From Flavobacterium limnosediminis JC2902 (GTDB lineage Bacteria; Bacteroidota; Bacteroidia; Flavobacteriales; Flavobacteriaceae): 64,000 nucleotides of DNA. Location: assembly GCF_000498535.1 (NCBI RefSeq), contig NZ_AVGG01000001.1:248001-312000 (forward strand), in the 5' to 3' direction. A program made the position numbers and the translations under genes. The notes under the pieces were generated by a model that made no database searches, was not told where the DNA came from, and was given only the letters and a program-made list of their open reading frames with translations. Shown here in pieces: positions 27,468-35,251 of the stretch; position 1 is the stretch's first letter, and each line of letters starts with the position of its first letter.

Positions 27468-28901
27468 ATGGACGTAACTATAGTACTTATTCTATTATTA
27501 ATCGGAGCCTTAGCAACTTATTTCTCCGGAAATGCGTTGGCTTCCAAAGTAGCCCTGTTTTTCAGTGTGGCAGCTTTAGGTGCTTCTCTTCTTATTTTAA
27601 ATCAGTTCAATCAGGGTATTGACTGCGGATTTTCTGCGGTTTGGATGAAAAACCCTAACATTTTATTTTCCCTTAAAGTAGACGGATTGTCGTTGGCGAT
27701 GGTGCTTTTAACCACCATGTTAATCCCGTTAATCATTTTGTCTTCTTTCGGAAACAATTTCACTAATTCTAAGAATTTTTACGCTTTAGTATTGTTAATG
27801 GCGTTTGCGATGGTAGGAACCTTCCTGGCGTCTGACGGATTCTTATACTACATTTTCTGGGAAGTATCGTTAATCCCGATCTATTTCATCGCCCTTATTT
27901 GGGGTAACGATGATATGGCAGAACGCAGAAAAGCCGTTATCAAATTCTTTATTTACACGTTTGTTGGTTCGTTATTCATGTTGGCTGCCTTCATTTATAT
28001 GTACCAAAAAGCGGGAAGTTTCCAATTAGATAAATTGTACGCTTTAGAATTATCGTCTAAAGAAGAATTCTGGATTTTCATGGCCTTCTTTATGGCGTAT
28101 GCGATTAAAATTCCACTTATCCCTTTCCATACCTGGCAGGCAGCCGTATACCAAAAAGCACCGACTGTCGGAACCATGCTTTTATCCGGTATCATGCTGA
28201 AAATGGGATTATACTCGGTAATCCGTTGGCAATTGCCAATCGCACCTAATGCAGCAAAAGAATTACAATACACCATCATCGGATTAAGTATTGCCGGTGT
28301 GATTTACGGATCAATCGTAGCACTGAAACAAAGAGACTTGAAGAGATTATTGGCGTATTCGTCATTGGCCCACGTTGGCTTAATCGCTGCGGGTTGCTAT
28401 ACCTTAACAGTTGACGGTTTACGCGGGGCTGTTTTACAGATGATTGCGCACGGATTCGTAATCGTAGGCTTGTTCTTCGCAGCCGAAATCATTTACAGAC
28501 GTTACGAAACAAGAACCATCAACGACATGGGTGGTATTCGTCAGCAGACTCCGAAATTCGCATCGATGTTCATGATCTTGGTATTGGCTTCCGTAGCCTT
28601 GCCGGGAACTTTCAACTTCATTGGTGAGTTTACCGTATTATACAGTTTGTTCACCAAAAATATTGCTTTCGCTGTTTTGGGCGGAACCACAATTATTTTA
28701 GGAGCGTTCTATATGTTGAGAATGTTCCAACACGTAATGCTGGGCAAAACCAATGCAAAAACCTTTGCGGATGTCAACCTGAGCGAAGGTATCGTAATGG
28801 TGGTAATTATCGGTTTCTTATTATTCTTCGGATTGTTCCCGAAACCAATTATCGAATTGATTACGCCAAGTATCCAAGAGATTTTAGTACACATAAAATA
28901 A
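27468..28901 (+). CDS. nuoM: NADH-quinone oxidoreductase subunit M
   Basis: ND4-type antiporter-like proton-pumping subunit, 477 aa, about 14 membrane helices. Key motifs: YYIFWEVSLIPIYFIALIWG (conserved Glu), AYAIKIPLIPFHTWQAAVYQ (Lys), and AYSSLAHVGLIAAGC. The gaps to nuoL and nuoN are 12 and 15 bp. Confidence 0.97.
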   Translation: MDVTIVLILLLIGALATYFSGNALASKVALFFSVAALGASLLILNQFNQGIDCGFSAVWMKNPNILFSLKVDGLSLAMVLLTTMLIPLIILSSFGNNFTNSKNFYALVLLMAFAMVGTFLASDGFLYYIFWEVSLIPIYFIALIWGNDDMAERRKAVIKFFIYTFVGSLFMLAAFIYMYQKAGSFQLDKLYALELSSKEEFWIFMAFFMAYAIKIPLIPFHTWQAAVYQKAPTVGTMLLSGIMLKMGLYSVIRWQLPIAPNAAKELQYTIIGLSIAGVIYGSIVALKQRDLKRLLAYSSLAHVGLIAAGCYTLTVDGLRGAVLQMIAHGFVIVGLFFAAEIIYRRYETRTINDMGGIRQQTPKFASMFMILVLASVALPGTFNFIGEFTVLYSLFTKNIAFAVLGGTTIILGAFYMLRMFQHVMLGKTNAKTFADVNLSEGIVMVVIIGFLLFFGLFPKPIIELITPSIQEILVHIK

Positions 28902-28916
28902 ATTTAGTCAAAGAGA

Positions 28917-30284
28917 ATGAATACTTTAATAGCAATTGCAGTATTGGGCGTTATTTGCCTTTTAGCTGAAATTTTCAACTTAAGAAAAGCCATTGTTCCT
29001 GTAACTATTGTTGGGTTATTGGCCATTTTAGGTATGACGATGACTGAATTTGGTACAACCGGAAGTTACTACAACAACATGATTGTAGTGAATAATTTTA
29101 CGGTAGCCTTTTCAAGTTTATTTATTGTGCTAACGATATTTTTAGTGACACTGAGCCATAATTTTTATCAGGAGCAGGCAACTAAAATTTCCGATTTTGT
29201 ATCTATCAAATTATTCCTGTTAGCCGGAGCGGTTTCCATGGTTTCTTTCGGAAACTTAGCCATGTTCTTCCTTGGAATCGAAGTGCTTTCCATTTCCTTA
29301 TACATTTTAGCCGGAAGTGACCGTTTGAATATGAAAAGTAACGAAGCCGGTATGAAATATTTCCTTATGGGATCTTTCGCATCGGGGATTATCCTTTTCG
29401 GAATCGCATTGATTTACGGTGCCGTAGGTTCATTCGACATGGACATGATTACTCTGGCATCAAATTCGGCAAGAACAGAAGAATGGTTCTACATCGGTGT
29501 ATCTATGATTACCGTGGGAATGTTATTCAAAATTGCCACAGTTCCGTTTCATTTCTGGGCTCCGGATGTTTACGAAGGGGCTCCTGCGTTGACCACGGCT
29601 ACGATGAGTACTTTGGCAAAAGTTACCGCCATGGCAACATTCTTCAAACTGAACATGGCAATGAACGGTAATATGAAATTCGAATACGAATTAGTGATCG
29701 TAATCGTTTCCATCGCATCCATGACTGTGGGTAACATTATGGCATTGCGTCAGAACAACATCAAAAGAATGTTGGCTTTTTCGGGTATTTCCCACGCCGG
29801 ATTTATGATAATGGCCTTACTGAATTTAGAAAATGCAACCGGAAGTTTGTTCTACTACACTGTAGCTTACGGCACGGCAGGTATCGCAGCCTTCACGGTA
29901 ATTTTATACGCTTGCAAAGGAAAAAATAACGAAGAACTTGAAAATTTTAACGGGTTAGGAAAAAGAAGTCCACTTATGGCGATGATCCTTACCGCCGCTT
30001 TATTATCAATGGCCGGTATTCCGATTTTCTCCGGATTCTTCGCTAAATTCTTCATACTGAATAACACCCTTCAGGCAGGTTGGTTAATCTTAGTGATTGC
30101 AGGGGTTATCAACTCCATGATTGCAGTGTACTACTATTTCAGAGTAATCAGTGCGATGTACACCAAAGAAGCTAACGAAGAAGCACAAAAAGTGCCTTTC
30201 GAATTCTATATCGTAGCCGTAGTCGCTATGGGATTGAATATCGCTATTGGTTTGTTCCCATCGGTTTTGATGGATTTGTTCTAA
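28917..30284 (+). CDS. nuoN: NADH-quinone oxidoreductase subunit N
   Basis: ND2-type antiporter-like proton-pumping subunit, 455 aa. Motifs: FFLGIEVLSISLYILAGSDR, GMLFKIATVPFHFWAPDVYE (Lys and entry helix), and AFSGISHAGFMIMALL. Last gene of the complex I operon; a strong terminator follows at 30306. Confidence 0.97.
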   Translation: MNTLIAIAVLGVICLLAEIFNLRKAIVPVTIVGLLAILGMTMTEFGTTGSYYNNMIVVNNFTVAFSSLFIVLTIFLVTLSHNFYQEQATKISDFVSIKLFLLAGAVSMVSFGNLAMFFLGIEVLSISLYILAGSDRLNMKSNEAGMKYFLMGSFASGIILFGIALIYGAVGSFDMDMITLASNSARTEEWFYIGVSMITVGMLFKIATVPFHFWAPDVYEGAPALTTATMSTLAKVTAMATFFKLNMAMNGNMKFEYELVIVIVSIASMTVGNIMALRQNNIKRMLAFSGISHAGFMIMALLNLENATGSLFYYTVAYGTAGIAAFTVILYACKGKNNEELENFNGLGKRSPLMAMILTAALLSMAGIPIFSGFFAKFFILNNTLQAGWLILVIAGVINSMIAVYYYFRVISAMYTKEANEEAQKVPFEFYIVAVVAMGLNIAIGLFPSVLMDLF

Positions 30285-30305
30285 AATAAAATTTTCAAAA
30301 TATCC

Positions 30306-30335
30306 AAAGGCTGTTCTTTTTGAGCAGCCTTTTTT
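30306..30335 (+). terminator. nuo operon terminator
   Basis: AAAGGCTGTTC (30306-30316) pairs with GAGCAGCCTTT (30322-30332), an 11-bp stem with one wobble and a 5-T loop, then more T residues. It lies 21 bp after the nuoN stop. Confidence 0.9.
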
Positions 30336-30351
30336 CATTTTCTCCGTCCTG

Positions 30352-30489
30352 CTTTGCTATATTTATGCAAAGTCGATTGCAATAATTTTCATTCCTTCTC
30401 AGACTGCGTCTTTCAATCGCAATTTGCTGACATACCCACAAAAGTTATCGAAACCAATCACTTGCCGATTTACGGGATTGTAACTTTTG
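30352..30489. other. Unexplained intergenic block with nested inverted repeats
   Basis: Between the nuo terminator and the recJ stop. Three inverted pairs are seen: CTTTGC 30352-30357 with GCAAAG 30367-30372; GCAAAGTCGATTGCAA 30367-30382 with the imperfect partner at 30411-30427; and CAAAAGTTA 30439-30447 with TAACTTTTG 30481-30489. The first two share an arm, so they exclude each other. No open frame, U tract or known RNA family was recognised. It may be a recJ 3' UTR structure, a small RNA or a decayed repeat element. Confidence 0.4.
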
Positions 30490-30506
30490 CCGTAAAAACT
30501 ATTTAA

Positions 30507-32195
30507 CTACTGAATATCACGAAGACGAAGTTGTAGTGTAACATTACCGTTCCATTCGTTTTCCTCCACTGAAAATACCGCATCAAATGGTTTTTGGTTA
30601 TCTGCAAGTTCTTTTTTATTTCCCAAACCAAAACCAATAGCGCCAAAAGAAGCCGAATTATTTTGCTTGACATATAATTTCAGATGTTCCTCTCCCACAC
30701 CGATTTTCTTTCCATAACCGGTATCTTTCAGATTTTTGGCAAGGAAAACCGGCGTCATGTTTTGTGGCCCGAAAGGTTCGAATTGCTTTAAAATCCGGAA
30801 GAATTTCGAATTTATATCCAATAACTGAACCTCAGCGTCAATCGAAATCTCGGGCGTTAATAAATCGGGATGAATGGTATCCGAAACTACGCTTTCGAAG
30901 GCGTTTTTGAATTTTTCGTAATTCTCTTCCTTGAGTGTCATTCCGGCGGCATACATGTGTCCGCCAAACTGTTCCAAATGTTCCGAACAGGCTTCCAATG
31001 CATTGTAAACATCAAAATCTTTTACCGAACGTGCCGAGGCCGCCAATTTATCGCCGCTTTTGGTAAAAACAAGCGTCGGACGGTAATAGGTCTCCGTCAG
31101 TCTTGAAGCGACGATTCCGATTACGCCTTTGTGCCAGTCTTCCTGATATACCACGGTCGTGAATCGGTTTTCTTCATTATTTTCTATGATTTGCTGCAAA
31201 GCCTCCACCGTAATCTGTTTGTCCAGATCTTTACGGTCGGAATTGAAGAGTTCAATCTGAGATGCGAATTCCTCGGCCTGCTCCAAATTGAATTCGGTTA
31301 ACAATTCCACCGCATAATTTCCGTGCTTGATTCTGCCTGCTGCGTTGATACGCGGAGCGATGACAAAAACCACATCGGTTATGGTAAGCACGTTTCGTTT
31401 TAAATTCTGGATCAGCGCTTTGATTCCCGGACGCGGATTCGAATTAATCACTTCCAATCCGAATTTCGCCAGCACACGGTTTTCTCCAGTAATCGGAACA
31501 ATATCTGCTGCAATGGCCGTGGCCACCAGATCCAGATACGGAACCAAATCGTCGATTGTCTGGTTTCTGTTTTGCGCTAAGGCCTGAATCAGTTTGAATC
31601 CGACACCGCAACCGCACAATTCATCATAAGGATAAGAGCAGTCACTACGCTTCGGATCCAAAACAGCCACCGCATCGGGCAGATTGTCTCCGGGACGGTG
31701 GTGATCGCAAATGATAAAATCGATGTTTTTCGCTTTCGCGTAAGCAATATGGTCTATGGATTTGATACCACAGTCTAAGGCAATAATCAGTGAAAATCCG
31801 TTGTCGTCGGCAAAGTCTATGCCTTTATAGGAAATTCCGTAACCCTCGTCATAACGGTCGGGAATATACGTGGCTACATTCGGATAAAAACTTCGGAGAT
31901 ACGATGACATCAGGGAAACTGCGGTCGTTCCGTCTACATCATAATCCCCGAAAATCAGAATATTTTCTTCATTGGCAATTGCCGTTTCAATACGTTCGAC
32001 CGCTTTATCCATATCTTTCATCAGATAAGGATCGTGCAAATCGGTCAGACTCGGACGGAAAAACTGTCGGGCCTGTTCGTAAGTTTCGATGCCGCGTTGC
32101 ACAAGAAGTTTGGCAATAAGCGGCTCAACATTTAACTCGGATTGTAATCGAGCGGTCTTTTCCGAATCGGGAGAAGGTTTTAGTGTCCAGCGCAT
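30507..32195 (-). CDS. recJ: Single-stranded-DNA-specific exonuclease RecJ
   Basis: 5'-3' ssDNA exonuclease of recombination and mismatch repair. 562 aa, the usual length. DHH-superfamily metal motifs: FGDYDVDGTTAV (residues 82-93), an ALDCG segment near 139-143, and ICDHHRPGD (162-170). The DHHA1 domain appears in the middle (GNYAVELLTE and GGHMYAAGMTLKEENYEKF), followed by the OB-fold C-terminal domain. It is probably the last gene of the operon that starts with the Glu-rich protein and rsmI; it starts 56 bp after the osmC-like gene. Confidence 0.96.
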   Translation of the reverse strand: MRWTLKPSPDSEKTARLQSELNVEPLIAKLLVQRGIETYEQARQFFRPSLTDLHDPYLMKDMDKAVERIETAIANEENILIFGDYDVDGTTAVSLMSSYLRSFYPNVATYIPDRYDEGYGISYKGIDFADDNGFSLIIALDCGIKSIDHIAYAKAKNIDFIICDHHRPGDNLPDAVAVLDPKRSDCSYPYDELCGCGVGFKLIQALAQNRNQTIDDLVPYLDLVATAIAADIVPITGENRVLAKFGLEVINSNPRPGIKALIQNLKRNVLTITDVVFVIAPRINAAGRIKHGNYAVELLTEFNLEQAEEFASQIELFNSDRKDLDKQITVEALQQIIENNEENRFTTVVYQEDWHKGVIGIVASRLTETYYRPTLVFTKSGDKLAASARSVKDFDVYNALEACSEHLEQFGGHMYAAGMTLKEENYEKFKNAFESVVSDTIHPDLLTPEISIDAEVQLLDINSKFFRILKQFEPFGPQNMTPVFLAKNLKDTGYGKKIGVGEEHLKLYVKQNNSASFGAIGFGLGNKKELADNQKPFDAVFSVEENEWNGNVTLQLRLRDIQ

Positions 32196-32251
32196 AGTCA
32201 GAGATTTTGGATTATAAAAAATTAAAAAAATGGCTTATATATAAATTGAAA

Positions 32252-32680
32252 CTATTTTGTATGATGATAGTGGATGTTGGTTTCTACTTTTGAAAACTGA
32301 CGGAACATTACCATCACGCCGCAATATTTATCTACGGATAGATTTACCGCTCTTTCAAGTTTCTTTTCGTCAAGGTTTTTTCCGTAAAAATGGTAATCCA
32401 CGCGTACGGTATGATAGGTTTTCGGATGTTCTTCGGTTAAGTCTCCTTCAGTGTCGATTCTGAAATCCTCCACATCCAGTTTCATTTTCTCAATCAGGGA
32501 AGCTACATCCAATCCGGTACAGCCCGCCAAAGACGACAACATCATGGCTTTCGGCCGAAGTCCGCTTCCTTCGCCTCCGTTATCCGGTCCGGAATCCATC
32601 GTAATGATATCGCCACTTGGATTATCCGATTCAAATTTCATTTTTCCTTTCCAGGAAGTTATTACTTTATGTGTATCCAT
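32252..32680 (-). CDS. OsmC/Ohr family protein
   Basis: 142-aa OsmC-fold protein, cytoplasmic. The two redox Cys of the family are present: Cys54 in LAGCTGLDVASLIEKM and Cys120 in VDKYCGVMVMF. This matches thiol peroxidases of the OsmC/YhfA branch, which reduce organic hydroperoxides, though true substrates are known for only a few members. It lies between rsmI (32-bp gap with a heptamer repeat) and recJ. Confidence 0.92.
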   Translation of the reverse strand: MDTHKVITSWKGKMKFESDNPSGDIITMDSGPDNGGEGSGLRPKAMMLSSLAGCTGLDVASLIEKMKLDVEDFRIDTEGDLTEEHPKTYHTVRVDYHFYGKNLDEKKLERAVNLSVDKYCGVMVMFRQFSKVETNIHYHHTK

Positions 32681-32683
32681 GTA

Positions 32684-32706
32684 AATTTGGAATTTAGAAT
32701 TTAGAA
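32684..32706. repeat. Heptamer repeat between rsmI and the osmC-like gene
   Basis: Units AATTTGG (32684-32690), AATTTAG (32691-32697) and AATTTAG (32698-32704) fill most of the 32-bp spacer. The 7-bp period is the same as in the sucA-sucB and accB-accC gaps although the unit sequence differs. Confidence 0.55.
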
Positions 32707-32712
32707 AAGATT

Positions 32713-33390
32713 TTATTTAACAGATTTCCCGCCCACAATCACCACTATTTCCCCTTTCGGTGGTTTGGCTTCGAAGTGCTTCAGGACTTCTTCCGCTGTA
32801 CCGCGAACGGTTTCCTCGTGTAATTTTGATAATTCCCTTGATACTGAAACTTGTCTGTCGGCACCGAAATACTGAATAAATTCCGCTAAGGTTTTGACTA
32901 ATTTGTGTGGTGAAACGTATAAAATCATCGTTCGGGTTTCATCGGCTAAAGCCAAATAACGCGTCTGACGTCCTTTTTTATCCGGTAAAAAACCTTCGAA
33001 AACAAACTTATCATTCGGCAAACCGCTGTTCACCAAAGCTGGTACGAAAGCGGTGGCTCCGGGCAGACATTCCACTTCCACGCCGTTTTCCACGCAGGCT
33101 CTTGTCAGCAAGAATCCGGGATCGGAAATGGCTGGGGTTCCCGCATCGGAAATCAAAGCGATATTTTCACCGGTTTGCAAACGTTTCACGATGTTCTCCA
33201 CCGTTTTGTGTTCGTTGTGCATGTGATGGCTCTGCATGTGCGTGGCAATCTCGAAATGCTTGAGCAGTTTTCCACTGTTTCGGGTGTCTTCAGCCAAAAT
33301 CAGGTCGACTTCCTTCAGGACTTTTATCGCTCGAAAAGTCATGTCGTCAAGATTCCCGATAGGCGTCGGCACTAAATACAACTTTCCCAT
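32713..33390 (-). CDS. rsmI: 16S rRNA (cytidine(1402)-2'-O)-methyltransferase
   Basis: SAM-dependent methylase of C1402 in the ribosomal P site. 225 aa, shorter than E. coli RsmI (about 286 aa) and lacking its C-terminal domain, as seen in many Bacteroidota. Motifs: LYLVPTPIGNLDDMTFRA at the N-terminus, DLILAEDTRNSGKLLKHF, LISDAGTPAISDPGFLL, and LPGATAFVPALVNSGLP. Its start codon abuts the stop of the Glu-rich upstream gene with no gap, suggesting coupling. Confidence 0.96.
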   Translation of the reverse strand: MGKLYLVPTPIGNLDDMTFRAIKVLKEVDLILAEDTRNSGKLLKHFEIATHMQSHHMHNEHKTVENIVKRLQTGENIALISDAGTPAISDPGFLLTRACVENGVEVECLPGATAFVPALVNSGLPNDKFVFEGFLPDKKGRQTRYLALADETRTMILYVSPHKLVKTLAEFIQYFGADRQVSVSRELSKLHEETVRGTAEEVLKHFEAKPPKGEIVVIVGGKSVK

Positions 33391-34425
33391 TTAGGCGAAT
33401 TTTTTCTCTACCAATTCCATAAAACGCGAACTGTATTCGTCTTTCCCTGCCCAGTCGTTGTAATCCGGTTTTACCAGATCGTCTATAAAACTTTTGGCTT
33501 CCTCCAACGTATTGAAGGTATTTAACTGTGACAAAACGCGGTTTAAATCTTCACCACTTCCGCCAAAAAGATGCTTTTCGAAAGCAATGCGATCGTTAAG
33601 GCTAAGGGTAATTGTTTTGTTGAATTTATCGTTCAGCGACAAAGCTTTGTATTCGGCTTTCTCGGCTTCGATCTCCTTTCGGATGGTTTCCAAAGGACGT
33701 CTGGCCGGACTTTCGTCAACCAAAACCTCTTTTTTTACCGGCGCCTCCAAAACTTCGGCCACTTTTTCGAAAGTGCTCTCTGTGGCCATTTCCACTTCCT
33801 TCGGAACGTCATTTACCTTAACAAACTCGGGTTCTGTATAGGTATTCCCCAATAAATCATCAAACGTGATTTGTTTCGGTTCGGCTTTTTTCTCTTCTTT
33901 CACTTCTGCCAGAACTTCTTCTGCTACTGGCTCAAAAAGAAGCGTTTCAGGTTCTTCTTTCGGTTCTTCTGCAACTGCAACAGGAGTTTCTTCTTCCGTA
34001 AGTTCTTCTTCCTCTTCTATTACGGGTTCTTCTTCGGCTTCAGCCACAACTTCCTCCTCATCCATTTCATCCTCATCAATGGTGATTTGCCCGATGACTA
34101 TTTTTTCCTCTTCCGCCGGAATTTCGTCAACAACTTCAGCAACAGCTACAACTTCTTCAGCGGTTTCTTCCGTTTTCACTTCAGCCTTTACCTCCGGAAC
34201 TACCTCAACTTTCGCTTCATACGCCTGCTCCATTTTTTCCTCCAATGCTTCTTGTGTCAGCGTAGGTTTCAGTGCTGCGATGTTTTCTTCATAAAAGCGA
34301 AGAATCGATAATTTTTCATATAATTTCTGAGCTTCCTGATGCAACTGAACCACATCCTCCCTGTTCTTCATTTTCAGGATTCGGTGTGCGATACTGATTA
34401 ATTCGGCTTCTAATTTTTTCTTCAT
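33391..34425 (-). CDS. Glu-rich conserved flavobacterial protein, function unknown
   Basis: 344 aa. A folded-looking helical N-terminal part (1-70, LISIAHRILKMKNREDVVQL) is followed by a very acidic, Glu/Val-rich low-complexity tract (about 70-200, with runs such as EEEELTEEE) and a conserved-looking C-terminal part (from about 240, LSLNDKFNKTITLSLNDRIA to NDWAGKDEYSSRFMELVEKK). No signal peptide or catalytic motif. It starts the operon with rsmI, osmC-like and recJ genes. The GAA-rich tract leaves two antisense frames open, which are shadows. I do not recognise a function; a scaffold with a disordered acidic spacer would fit. Confidence 0.8.
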   Translation of the reverse strand: MKKKLEAELISIAHRILKMKNREDVVQLHQEAQKLYEKLSILRFYEENIAALKPTLTQEALEEKMEQAYEAKVEVVPEVKAEVKTEETAEEVVAVAEVVDEIPAEEEKIVIGQITIDEDEMDEEEVVAEAEEEPVIEEEEELTEEETPVAVAEEPKEEPETLLFEPVAEEVLAEVKEEKKAEPKQITFDDLLGNTYTEPEFVKVNDVPKEVEMATESTFEKVAEVLEAPVKKEVLVDESPARRPLETIRKEIEAEKAEYKALSLNDKFNKTITLSLNDRIAFEKHLFGGSGEDLNRVLSQLNTFNTLEEAKSFIDDLVKPDYNDWAGKDEYSSRFMELVEKKFA

Positions 34426-34524
34426 AACTTTTGAATTTATATGGAGTAAAGCAATTCTTTTTTGATATTTTTTCTCTAACGTTTATTTTGCCGCAGGAAA
34501 GAAAGAACCTTTGATAATTTTTTC

Positions 34525-34532
34525 TACTTTTG
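34525..34532 (+). promoter_or_regulatory. Putative tdk -7 promoter element (TACTTTTG)
   Basis: Full match to TAnnTTTG. No clear -33 TTG at about 19 bp. If used, it gives a leader of about 80 nt before the tdk ATG, containing a 17-codon open frame and a short hairpin (ACAGAAA with TTTCTGT, 34587-34602). Confidence 0.45.
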
Positions 34533-34557
34533 AAACAATCTAAAAATAGAAAAAATT

Positions 34558-34611
34558 ATGTCGGTTTGTTTCAGTTACAAATCTAAACAGAAATTTTTCT
34601 GTTACGTCTGA
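34558..34611 (+). CDS. Possible 17-codon upstream ORF in the tdk leader
   Basis: ATG at 34558 and TGA at 34609-34611 encode [17 protein letters not shown]. It lies inside the putative tdk leader, ending 10 nt before the tdk ATG. The frame covers a small hairpin. There is no ribosome-binding signal, and one short frame in AT-rich DNA can arise by chance, so this is weak. It could be a leader peptide. Confidence 0.2.
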   Translation: MSVCFSYKSKQKFFCYV

Positions 34612-34621
34612 AAATTACAAA

Positions 34622-35248
34622 ATGTTTCTCGAAAATACAGTAAATCATAAAGAACAATTCGGGTGGATTGAAGTCATCTGCGGCTCGATGTTTTCGGGAA
34701 AAACCGAAGAACTGATCCGTCGTCTGAAAAGAGCGCAATTTGCAAAACAAAGGGTGGAAATTTTCAAACCCACGATCGATACGCGCTATCATGACGAAAT
34801 GGTGGTTTCTCATGATTCCAACGAAATCCGTTCCACTCCCGTTCCTGCCGCTGCCAACATCCGCATTCTAGCCGATGGTTGTGACGTAATCGGTATTGAC
34901 GAGGCTCAGTTTTTTGACGATGAGATTGTAACCGTTTGCAATGATCTGGCCAATTCCGGAGTTCGCGTAATCGTAGCCGGTTTGGACATGGATTTTAAAG
35001 GCAACCCGTTCGGACCCATGCCAGCCCTTATGGCTACGGCCGAATATGTAACCAAAGTACACGCCGTATGTACCCGCACCGGAAACTTAGCCCACTTCAG
35101 TTTCAGGAAAGCCAATAACGACAAATTAGTAATGTTAGGCGAAACCGAAGAATACGAACCGTTAAGCCGCGCCGCTTATTTCAATGCGATGAGAGAAGCG
35201 CACGAAAACGAAGTAAAAGATTCTGACAAATTAAAAAAGCAAGAATAA
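34622..35248 (+). CDS. tdk: Thymidine kinase
   Basis: Type II thymidine kinase of pyrimidine salvage, ATP + thymidine to dTMP. 208 aa. P-loop [15 protein letters not shown] at about 21-35, the Walker B-like [16 protein letters not shown], and the nucleoside lasso region [17 protein letters not shown]. One of the usual zinc-site Cys positions is seen (CTRTG) while the full two CxxC set is not, as in some bacterial forms. It is followed after 3 bp by murF-alr, with which it is probably cotranscribed. Confidence 0.95.
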   Translation: MFLENTVNHKEQFGWIEVICGSMFSGKTEELIRRLKRAQFAKQRVEIFKPTIDTRYHDEMVVSHDSNEIRSTPVPAAANIRILADGCDVIGIDEAQFFDDEIVTVCNDLANSGVRVIVAGLDMDFKGNPFGPMPALMATAEYVTKVHAVCTRTGNLAHFSFRKANNDKLVMLGETEEYEPLSRAAYFNAMREAHENEVKDSDKLKKQE

Positions 35249-35251
35249 ATT

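Noticed and set aside
33866..34311. Two overlapping plus-strand open frames of 142 and 146 aa antisense to the Glu-rich gene
   Set aside because: They are Ser- or Phe-rich low-complexity translations caused by GAA/GAG codon runs on the other strand; no start context or homology-like composition.
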